Position numbers and translations under genes: made by a program | The notes under the pieces: generated by a model | The model's input: the letters and a program-made list of their open reading frames with translations, nothing else | The model's database searches: none | What the model was told of the DNA's origin: nothing | Shown here: in pieces, positions 1-4,918 of the stretch | How positions within the stretch are numbered: position 1 is the first letter of the stretch | Layout: each line of letters starts with the position of its first letter | DNA from: an uncultured Collinsella sp. | GTDB lineage: Bacteria > Actinomycetota > Coriobacteriia > Coriobacteriales > Coriobacteriaceae | Reading direction: 5' to 3' | Length of the DNA: 10,328 nucleotides | Assembly (NCBI GenBank): GCA_905207425.1 | Contig: CAJLLB010000067.1 | Span: 1 to 10,328 of the forward strand

Positions 1-416
1 GGCAGCGTGTCGGCAGCCATGGCTTCCTCGGACATGACCCAGGCGCTGATCTCTTCCTCGACAGCATCGGGAAGCTTCATACCCTTGCGGCTAAAGAACT
101 TGATGCCGTTGAACTCCGGCGGATTATGCGAAGCAGAAATGACGATGCCGCCGTCGAGCTCGTTTTGAACAGTGAGCAGTGCCACGGCAGGCGTGGGGAT
201 GACGCCGCAGCAATGCGGGCGGCCGCCCTCGGCCATAATGCCGGCGGTCAGAGCGCTCTCGAGCATGGTGCCCGAAAGACGCGTGTCGCGGCCGATGCAG
301 ATATCCGGACCAAGAAACTTGGTCGCCGCGCGGCCCAGGCGAAACGCGAGGTCGCACGAGAGGCCGGCATTGGCGACGCCACGAACGCCGTCGGTACCGA
401 AGATGTTCTGGGGCAT
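1..416 (-). CDS. glmM: Phosphoglucosamine mutase GlmM, N-terminal part (gene runs off the left edge)
   Basis: GlmM interconverts glucosamine-6-phosphate and glucosamine-1-phosphate in the cytoplasm, feeding UDP-GlcNAc synthesis for peptidoglycan. The first 138 codons are visible. The family N-terminus [11 protein letters not shown] lies at residues 6-16, and the active-site loop ISASHNP at residues 93-99 puts the phosphorylated serine at Ser96. GRDTRLSG at 42-49 is also typical of the phosphohexomutase superfamily. The ATG start is preceded by a good ribosome binding site (GGAAGGAG, about 7 bases upstream). The gene follows rpsI, but an intrinsic terminator lies between them, so it probably has its own promoter or depends on read-through; I see no convincing promoter in the roughly 50 bases available. 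The metal-binding and sugar-binding domains lie outside the window. Identity is nearly certain from these motifs. Confidence 0.95.
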   Translation of the reverse strand, partial: MPQNIFGTDGVRGVANAGLSCDLAFRLGRAATKFLGPDICIGRDTRLSGTMLESALTAGIMAEGGRPHCCGVIPTPAVALLTVQNELDGGIVISASHNPPEFNGIKFFSRKGMKLPDAVEEEISAWVMSEEAMAADTL

Positions 417-465
417 AGGATCGCTCCTTCCCTAGCAGGCGATATGCAACCGCCCGCCCTAGTCG

Positions 466-509
466 AAAAAGAAAAGCGGGACCCGCCGAGGAATCGGCAG
501 GCCCCGCTT
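466..509 (-). terminator. Intrinsic terminator of the rplM-rpsI operon
   Basis: On the minus strand, AAGCGGG pairs with CCCGCTT around an inner stem CCTGCCGA/TCGGCGGG with a TTCC loop, followed by TTCTTTTT. It starts about 30 bases past the rpsI stop codon and ends about 50 bases before the glmM start, so it should separate the ribosomal protein transcript from glmM. Confidence 0.9.
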
Positions 510-539
510 GTACATTGTATCTCGAAAGGAGATAAAACC

Positions 540-935
<396 letters not shown>

Positions 936-937
936 CT

Positions 938-1381
938 TTAAGCCTCCAGCTCAATCTTCGTGGGGTTCTGGGCAGCGTGCGGATGCTCGGCACCAGCGTA
1001 AACCTTAAGCTTGGTCATCTGGGCACGGCCGAGGGTGGTCTTGGGCAGCATACCGCGAACGGCGCGCTCGATGACCTTCTCCGGGTGCTTCTCCATAGCC
1101 TGGCGGAAGCTCTCAGCCTTGAGGCCGCCGTTGTAGCCGCTGTGGCGATAATAGGTCTTCGTGTCGGCCTTGTTACCGGTAAGCTGGACCTTATCGGCGT
1201 TGATGACGACAACGAAGTCGCCGCAGTCGCTGTTGGGCGTGAACTGGGGCTTGTTCTTACCGCGCAGGATCATTGCGATCTGGGTGGCAAGACGGCCCAG
1301 GACAGCACCATCGGCGTCGACGAGAACCCAGTTGCGCTGGACCTCGCCCTGCTTGGCGTAGTGAGTCGATTTCGAAATCAC
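938..1381 (-). CDS. rplM: 50S ribosomal protein L13 (uL13), GTG start
   Basis: L13 is an early-assembling large-subunit protein that binds 23S rRNA. The product has 147 residues, within the family range. It carries the recognisable core [15 protein letters not shown] (residues 18-32), the segment [18 protein letters not shown], and [12 protein letters not shown] followed by [10 protein letters not shown]. The start codon is GTG, chosen because GGAGGAG lies about 6 bases upstream and the family N-terminus begins nearby; no better ATG is available. It is the first gene of the rplM-rpsI operon, with a good promoter about 65 bases upstream and a small hairpin in the leader that could serve regulation by a ribosomal protein, which is inference only. 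Confidence 0.97.
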   Translation of the reverse strand: MISKSTHYAKQGEVQRNWVLVDADGAVLGRLATQIAMILRGKNKPQFTPNSDCGDFVVVINADKVQLTGNKADTKTYYRHSGYNGGLKAESFRQAMEKHPEKVIERAVRGMLPKTTLGRAQMTKLKVYAGAEHPHAAQNPTKIELEA

Positions 1382-1447
1382 TTAGACTCCTCCATGTACA
1401 GTACGTGTTGTTACAGAGATTCACGGGGCTCTGCAAGTAACCCGTCC

Positions 1448-1475
1448 ATATTACCCCGCTCGCCGTACGAGTCAA
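1448..1475 (-). promoter_or_regulatory. Predicted sigma70-type promoter for rplM-rpsI
   Basis: On the minus strand TTGACT (1470-1475) and TAATAT (1448-1453) are separated by 16 bases, giving a start site near 1441 and a leader of about 60 bases before the GTG of rplM. Both hexamers are close to consensus and the position fits a highly expressed operon. Confidence 0.75.
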
Positions 1476-1575
1476 CAGGTATTTTGGCTCCGACCAGAGT
1501 TTCTGCACATGTCATCCACGAGCCATAATTTTTCCAGCTCTTTAGCTGTTGTCATTTTTTGAGGGTTCGCCGTCG

Positions 1576-2454
1576 TTAGCGCTCAACGAACTCTTGGATT
1601 TCCGCGAGCAGGCGCTTTGCCTCCTGACGGCCCTGGATATACAGGTCCAAAAGCTTTGCCGGATCGTGCTCGACATGGCCGACCTCGACCGGCTTTTGCG
1701 GAGCGACGACCAACGCACGGCCCTCGCGCTCATACTTCCACAGGTGCATGCGCTGGATGTTGTAACGGTCGTGGCGCGTCTCGATAGCCTCGAGCAGGTA
1801 GGGGTAGTCGGCATAACGCGCACGCGCGGCCGGCAAAAACTCGTAGGGTTTTTTCTCGTACGAGCGGTCCTGCGTGACGATGACGACCGCACGGTCGAAG
1901 CCCGCCTCCTCGAGCACATGCTCGATGGGGACCGAATCGGCCACGCCGCCGTCGACATATTTGTGCCCGTCAATCTCGACCGGCGGCGTCACCAGTGGCA
2001 ACGAGGTCGATGCGCGCACGGCGTCGAGATCGAGCACGGCGCTTTTGACCGGGAGGTACGTGGCGGTTCCAAAGAGCATGTCCGTCGCGACGGCGTACAT
2101 CTCGATGGGGCTCGCGTCGAACGTCTCGTTGTCAAAGGGATCCAGGCGGTCCTGGACATCGTTGAAAATAAAGTCGTAACCCACAATAGAGCCCGTGGAC
2201 GCAAACGATGCGGCGCCCATGAAGCGGCTGTCGTTGCAGAAAGCCAGGTTGATGCGGTTGGCACGGCCGATCTGGTGCGACTTATAGTTCACGCCGTTGA
2301 GGGCGCCGGCCGAGACGCCGTACACCGCCGGGATTTCGACACCAGCCTCCATGAGAACATCGAGCACGCCTGCGGTAAATTGCCCGCGGAAGCTGCCGCC
2401 CTCCAAAACGAGCGCGACCTTGCCGGCGTTCTTTGCTTTATCTTCTGCAGTCAT
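1576..2454 (-). CDS. Patatin-like phospholipase family protein (putative lipid acyl hydrolase)
   Basis: A 292-residue protein of the patatin-like/RssA-type serine hydrolase family, which uses a Ser-Asp dyad to hydrolyse acyl esters of lipids. Visible motifs are the glycine-rich oxyanion segment GGSFRG (residues 19-24), the nucleophile elbow GVSAG (46-50, catalytic Ser48) and the DGG motif (168-170, catalytic Asp168). No signal peptide or clear membrane segment is present, so it is probably cytoplasmic or peripheral at the membrane. The ATG start has a near-perfect ribosome binding site (AGGAGGT) 4 bases upstream. The C-terminal 100 residues are charged and helical, as in bacterial patatins of the YjjU-like group. 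It seems to be a single-gene unit between ssrA and rplM, with a weak possible promoter near 2604-2632. The natural substrate cannot be told from sequence. No clear terminator follows it, so some read-through into rplM is possible. Confidence 0.9.
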   Translation of the reverse strand: MTAEDKAKNAGKVALVLEGGSFRGQFTAGVLDVLMEAGVEIPAVYGVSAGALNGVNYKSHQIGRANRINLAFCNDSRFMGAASFASTGSIVGYDFIFNDVQDRLDPFDNETFDASPIEMYAVATDMLFGTATYLPVKSAVLDLDAVRASTSLPLVTPPVEIDGHKYVDGGVADSVPIEHVLEEAGFDRAVVIVTQDRSYEKKPYEFLPAARARYADYPYLLEAIETRHDRYNIQRMHLWKYEREGRALVVAPQKPVEVGHVEHDPAKLLDLYIQGRQEAKRLLAEIQEFVER

Positions 2455-2526
2455 ATTGACCTCCTGCGATTGCGTTTTGGCCTTCTTCTACCCAGTTTTG
2501 GGATGGCGAGCGCACGGGTTTTGGAG

Positions 2527-2551
2527 CAGAGTTCGATTCTCCGCGGTACGG
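2527..2551 (+). repeat. 25-base direct repeat, copy 1, carrying a tmRNA T-arm-like core
   Basis: This 25-base segment is identical to 2738-2762 (211 bases downstream). Its core GAGTTCGATTCTCCGCG (2529-2545) is also identical to the T-arm and 3' acceptor part of the neighbouring tmRNA (2823-2839), but on the opposite strand. It lies in the putative leader of the patatin gene. Confidence 0.8.
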
Positions 2552-2603
2552 GGGGTTCCGTTGATGCGGCGCATGGCCGGCTGAGATTCGATAACATCGC
2601 ATC

Positions 2604-2632
2604 TATATAGGGTTGAAGCTTTGCGCGGAGAA
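2604..2632 (-). promoter_or_regulatory. Weak candidate promoter for the patatin-like gene
   Basis: On the minus strand TATATA (2604-2609) is a good -10 hexamer. The -35 region 17 bases upstream, TTCTCC (2627-2632), is poor. The predicted leader would be about 140 bases long. It is the best candidate in the interval but is not strongly supported. Confidence 0.3.
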
Positions 2633-2634
2633 TC

Positions 2635-2659
2635 TGCGTATTTGCTTCGCAAATACGCA
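2635..2659. repeat. Perfect 11-bp inverted repeat with a 3-base loop
   Basis: TGCGTATTTGC (2635-2645), loop TTC, then GCAAATACGCA (2649-2659). It is followed at once by a smaller hairpin CGGC-TTCG-GCCG (2661-2672) and, further on, AAACGC-TTAC-GCGTTT (2701-2716). No T-tract follows the large hairpin on either strand, so it is not an obvious intrinsic terminator. Confidence 0.75.
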
Positions 2660-2737
2660 CCGGCTTCGGCCGCCTGTCGGCGTCCTCGCCCGCTCGCTAC
2701 AAACGCTTACGCGTTTTCTTTACGCTCGCGCCCTGCA

Positions 2738-2762
2738 CAGAGTTCGATTCTCCGCGGTACGG
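2738..2762 (+). repeat. 25-base direct repeat, copy 2, carrying a tmRNA T-arm-like core
   Basis: Identical to 2527-2551. With the tmRNA 3' end (2823-2839) its 17-base core forms an inverted repeat bracketing the ssrA terminator. A shorter, 12-base piece of the same sequence (GCGCGGAGAATC, tmRNA-like strand) is found at 2623-2634. Confidence 0.8.
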
Positions 2763-2767
2763 ACTAG

Positions 2768-2802
2768 AAATAAAAAGACAGGTAGATACGAATATCTACC
2801 TG
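2768..2802 (-). terminator. Intrinsic terminator of ssrA (tmRNA)
   Basis: On the minus strand, 11 bases after the CCA end of the tmRNA, CAGGTAGATA and TATCTACCTG form a 10-bp stem with a TTCG loop (2779-2802), followed by TCTTTTTATTT. This is a textbook rho-independent terminator. Confidence 0.92.
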
Positions 2803-2813
2803 CCTGTTGCTTA

Positions 2814-3177
2814 TGGTGGAGGCGCGGAGAATCGAACTCCGGTCCACGAAAGCCCCCTGATTGGCATCTCCAAGCTCAGTCGCTGGTTTAGTCTCGGACG
2901 CTTTGCGCGCAGCGACACGCTCGCGGCGTCCTAACCGGTTCGGTCTTAGCCCGCGCCATACCGATTACGTGCGCAGGAGCATTCCCCTAAAATGACGTCG
3001 CGCCGGTGTCGGGGAAATCACCGGGTTGACGCGCCGCTATAAATTAAGCAGCGAGAGCCATAGGCTCAAAAGAAGAATTGTTGTCAATTCAATTTGACGG
3101 TACCCCTGTTTAACGAGGCGAGGAGACCTCGGCTTGCTTCCTCTCTCAGAGCTATCGTGTCGAAACCAGTCGCCCCC
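2814..3177 (-). ncRNA. ssrA: Transfer-messenger RNA (tmRNA), one-piece
   Basis: tmRNA, with SmpB, rescues ribosomes stalled on broken mRNAs and tags the unfinished peptide for degradation. The 5' end GGGGGCG pairs with CGCCTCC near the 3' end (7 pairs, one G-U), followed by discriminator A and CCA. GACTGGTTTCGACA near the 5' end and GGAGTTCGATTCTCC (T-arm) near the 3' end are the conserved tRNA-like parts. The tag reading frame at 3044-3085 (minus) reads DNNSSFEPMALAA and then TAA; alanine from the charged tmRNA precedes it. The resume codon would be GAC. Length is 364 bases, normal for a one-piece tmRNA. Ends were set from the acceptor pairing. An intrinsic terminator follows. Several open frames across this region are artefacts of the RNA gene. 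Confidence 0.95.
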
Positions 3178-3211
3178 GAATGTCGGGAAAGTCTGGATGG
3201 TATCGGGCCTG

Positions 3212-3240
3212 CAAATACCCAACACCCGTCGACTTTTCAA
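3212..3240 (-). promoter_or_regulatory. Candidate ssrA promoter, proximal
   Basis: On the minus strand TTGAAA (3235-3240), 17 bases, then TATTTG (3212-3217). The -35 is good and the -10 weak. A start near 3205 would leave about 28 leader bases to be removed, as expected if RNase P makes the mature 5' end. Confidence 0.35.
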
Positions 3241-3275
3241 GGAACATGCGGGGTGAGCCCCGCTTGTGGAGTGTT

Positions 3276-3284
3276 ATCTTACCA
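3276..3284 (-). promoter_or_regulatory. Candidate ssrA promoter, distal, extended -10
   Basis: On the minus strand TGGTAAGAT fits an extended -10 element (TGn before TAAGAT) with no recognisable -35. A transcript from here would have a leader of about 90 bases containing a hairpin GCGGGG/CCCCGC at 3248-3263. It is an alternative to the proximal candidate. Confidence 0.3.
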
Positions 3285-3351
3285 CGTTCTGAAAGCGGAC
3301 AGCTGTTCTATGCACGAGCTGTGAAGACCCCAATGTGCGCCGCACTTCGCA

Positions 3352-3380
3352 CTTTTGCTACCGATCGCGTCACGTATATT
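3352..3380 (+). promoter_or_regulatory. Weak candidate promoter for the 3417-3851 gene
   Basis: TATATT at 3375-3380 is a good -10 hexamer 37 bases ahead of the start codon. The matching -35 (CTTTTG at 3352-3357, 17-base spacer) is poor. Confidence 0.4.
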
Positions 3381-3416
3381 TTCGCCAAGCAAAATTGACC
3401 CGTCGAAAGGACCGTT

Positions 3417-3851
3417 ATGGATACCAAGCAGCAACTCGTCAATGCCCTCGCAGGCCTGGGCTCAACCATTACCGAAGCCATGGATGTCATCGAAGGCTTT
3501 GTACCGTGCGGACATCCCGCCCTCACGGTATCGAACGCACTCGTCGCGCTGGACGCTGACGATGATGCAGCTCTCGCCCAGCAGCTTGAGACCGTCGAGG
3601 GCTTTATCGACCACGTGAGTGAGAACCGCGGCGTGGCCGCCTACCACGGCATCGAGGTCGAGCTCGCGGGTCCCAAAGCCGATCTGCTCGCAGCAATCCG
3701 CGAGGTAGGCGCCCTTATGCAGACCGCAGGCGTCAAGAACACCCAAGTCAATGAGTGGGTCTACCGCAGCCTGGCAGCACTCGACAGCTCCGACGAAAAG
3801 GCAGCCGAGCAGCTCGCAGAAAGTCCCGCCATTAAGGCCGAGCTTTTGTAA
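3417..3851 (+). CDS. Hypothetical acidic helical protein with an internal repeat
   Basis: I do not recognise this 144-residue protein. The ATG has a ribosome binding site AAAGGA 5 bases upstream, codon use matches the neighbours, and a -10-like element lies upstream, so it looks like a real gene. It has no signal peptide or membrane segment and is rich in Ala, Leu, Glu and Asp, suggesting a soluble all-helical fold. Residues 39-60 (with NALVALDADDDAALAQQL) and 116-136 (with RSLAALDSSDEKAAEQL) look like two copies of one helical unit, each preceded by another helix (5-28 and 87-104), which suggests internal duplication. A stretch VPCGHPAL (29-36) precedes the first copy; its lone Cys31 and His33 are too few to call a metal site. 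It is the only plus-strand gene, divergent from ssrA and convergent with the PIN toxin gene, so context gives no function. Confidence 0.75.
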   Translation: MDTKQQLVNALAGLGSTITEAMDVIEGFVPCGHPALTVSNALVALDADDDAALAQQLETVEGFIDHVSENRGVAAYHGIEVELAGPKADLLAAIREVGALMQTAGVKNTQVNEWVYRSLAALDSSDEKAAEQLAESPAIKAELL

Positions 3852-3860
3852 ATAGCAGAC

Positions 3861-3897
3861 GCGGGCCCCTTGGCGCATCGTCGTCCAAGAGGCCCGC
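3861..3897. terminator. Hairpin between convergent genes, possible bidirectional terminator
   Basis: GCGGGCC (3861-3867) plus CTTGG (3869-3873) pair with CCAAG (3885-3889) plus GGCCCGC (3891-3897), a 12-bp stem with one mismatch and an 11-base loop. It fills the gap between the plus-strand gene ending at 3851 and the minus-strand gene ending at 3910. Neither side has a real T-tract, so termination would be weak or factor-assisted. Confidence 0.55.
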
Positions 3898-3909
3898 AAA
3901 CAGTTCGCG

Positions 3910-4425
3910 TCAACTGATAGCCGCGCCGCCGCGTTCGACCAAAGCCAGAATCGGCATCATTTGGCGCGGGGTCTTTGCTGCAAGATCGGCATGTTCGAGC
4001 AGCTTACGATCGTTGGTCACCAAGTAATCGACCTGCGCGCGCTTGCACGCGGCGAGCACCAAGTTGTCCTCGTAATCGCGATGGAGCGCTAAGTATTTGT
4101 CGGCCAGCCAAAGGTCCGATGCATCAGCGCCCACGGCCATAGCGTTTTCGGTCATATTCCGAACAAACGCCAGCGCCGCATCGCCAATCGCGCGGACAGA
4201 CGCCTCGTCGAGCGCTCCCCCGCTGGCAAGAACGCTACGCTTCAGCTCGTGTTGGACAACGTACAGCACATCCTTAGCGATATGCACCGGGAAGAACAGC
4301 AACGCCCCCGTCTCCGTCGCCTGCCCAATAAACGCACGCGCGGCAAGCGACTCGGCATGGTCGACGCAAAACGAATCGACCCATACGTTGGCGTCCACCA
4401 TAATCTTGAGAGGCGCCCCACTCAC
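3910..4425 (-). CDS. PIN-domain protein, probable type II toxin (ribonuclease), GTG start
   Basis: PIN-domain toxins are Mg-dependent ribonucleases with a cluster of acidic residues. In this 171-residue product the N-terminal IMVDANVWVD gives the first catalytic acid Asp11. DYEDNLVLAAC near residues 117-127 gives Asp120, and TNDRKLL at 137-143 gives Asp139, with Glu60 or Asp52 as possible middle acids. The frame stays open a further 67 codons upstream, but that part overlaps the antitoxin gene and has a shadow-like, Arg-rich composition. I chose the GTG at 4423-4425, which overlaps the antitoxin stop (GTGA) and has AAGGGGA about 9 bases upstream. This overlap and order (antitoxin first) fit translational coupling. 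The family is well supported. The target RNA and whether it is an active toxin are inference. Confidence 0.85.
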   Translation of the reverse strand: MSGAPLKIMVDANVWVDSFCVDHAESLAARAFIGQATETGALLFFPVHIAKDVLYVVQHELKRSVLASGGALDEASVRAIGDAALAFVRNMTENAMAVGADASDLWLADKYLALHRDYEDNLVLAACKRAQVDYLVTNDRKLLEHADLAAKTPRQMMPILALVERGGAAIS

Positions 4426-4757
4426 TGGATCATCCCCTTTTGGCGATAGCGCTCGTCCATGGCTTCGGAATAGATTGCGTCCCAACCGCGATCGTCGGAT
4501 ACGGGTGACGTAGCGATGTCCAAATCTGCATAAAGCCGGTCTGCCGCTGCCCACGACGCGGCGAACGGAGTATCGTGCGCGACGGTCTGCTGTCGGTCGT
4601 CGACGGCCGCAAGCACTTCCTCGCACTGCCCGCCACCCTGCGCGACCTTGGCCACCACCTTTTTGATGAGCTCGGGCAGTGATCTGCCCGAAAGCTGCAG
4701 CGCTTCCTCGGCACGGTTCTTGACCTGGCGATCCACGCGAACGTTCACCTGCGCCAT
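4422..4757 (-). CDS. RelB/DinJ-like ribbon-helix-helix antitoxin
   Basis: The 111-residue product opens with MAQVNVRVDRQVKNRAEEAL then SGRSLPELIKKVVAKV, the strand-helix-helix pattern of RelB/DinJ antitoxins, which dimerise through the strand and bind DNA. The C-terminal part (residues 60-111) is acidic and low in structure, as expected for the toxin-wrapping tail. The frame is open to 4817, but a start there would lie inside the -10 element. An in-frame GTG at 4773-4775, 10 bases after AAGGGAG, is an alternative start giving 117 residues. I prefer the ATG because the family begins with this segment, though its own ribosome binding site is poor. The gene overlaps the PIN toxin gene at its stop. 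Autoregulation through the GCTAGC boxes at the promoter is likely. Confidence 0.82.
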   Translation of the reverse strand: MAQVNVRVDRQVKNRAEEALQLSGRSLPELIKKVVAKVAQGGGQCEEVLAAVDDRQQTVAHDTPFAASWAAADRLYADLDIATSPVSDDRGWDAIYSEAMDERYRQKGMIQ

Positions 4758-4797
4758 GCCGCTAACAGCACCCACGTCGATCCCGCTCCCTTCAATT

Positions 4798-4834
4798 GCT
4801 AGCCATGCTAGCATCACTATATAGAGAAGCTAGC
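4798..4834 (-). promoter_or_regulatory. Putative antitoxin operator: three GCTAGC boxes
   Basis: The palindrome GCTAGC occurs at 4798-4803, 4807-4812 and 4829-4834. The outer two are extended to TTGCTAGC and GCTAGCAA, forming a larger inverted repeat. The boxes lie in the -35/-10 spacer and across the predicted start site, so a bound protein would block transcription. Small palindromic or repeated half-sites of this size are typical for ribbon-helix-helix antitoxins. Confidence 0.65.
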
Positions 4835-4844
4835 AAATGTTCAA
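4816..4844 (-). promoter_or_regulatory. Predicted promoter of the antitoxin-toxin operon
   Basis: On the minus strand TTGAAC (4839-4844), 17 bases, then TATAGT (4816-4821), predicting a start near 4809. This supports an antitoxin start downstream of 4809 and overlaps the GCTAGC boxes. Confidence 0.7.
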
Positions 4845-4848
4845 ATGC

Positions 4849-4894
4849 AAAAGGCCTGCGCCCAGACGACACCGATGCCGTCTGGGCGCAGGCC
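4849..4894 (-). terminator. Intrinsic terminator of the DUF6110-ATPase operon
   Basis: GGCCTGCGCCCAGACG (4853-4868) pairs perfectly with CGTCTGGGCGCAGGCC (4879-4894), a 16-bp stem with a 10-base loop. On the minus strand TTTTGCATTT follows. It starts about 25 bases after the ATPase stop and ends just before the antitoxin promoter. Confidence 0.9.
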
Positions 4895-4918
4895 AGATAA
4901 CGTAGGCGAACACGTTTG

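Noticed and set aside
1472..1555. A 27-codon minus-strand frame beginning MTTAKELEKLW between the patatin gene and rplM
   Set aside because: The peptide looks plausible, but there is no ribosome binding site before its ATG, and its stop codon lies in the -35 element of the rplM promoter. It could be a gene remnant; evidence is too thin to annotate.
2613..2891. A 92-codon plus-strand frame containing WWRRGESNSGP
   Set aside because: This motif is the familiar artefact of translating the antisense of a tRNA or tmRNA 3' end; the frame runs over the ssrA terminator and tmRNA.
3037..3240. A 67-codon minus-strand frame within ssrA
   Set aside because: It lies in the tmRNA gene but in a different frame from the tag, and has no ribosome binding site.
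4426..4626. Upstream 67-codon extension of the PIN gene
   Set aside because: It overlaps the antitoxin gene out of frame and is Arg-rich without family similarity; the GTG at 4425 with its ribosome binding site is the better start.
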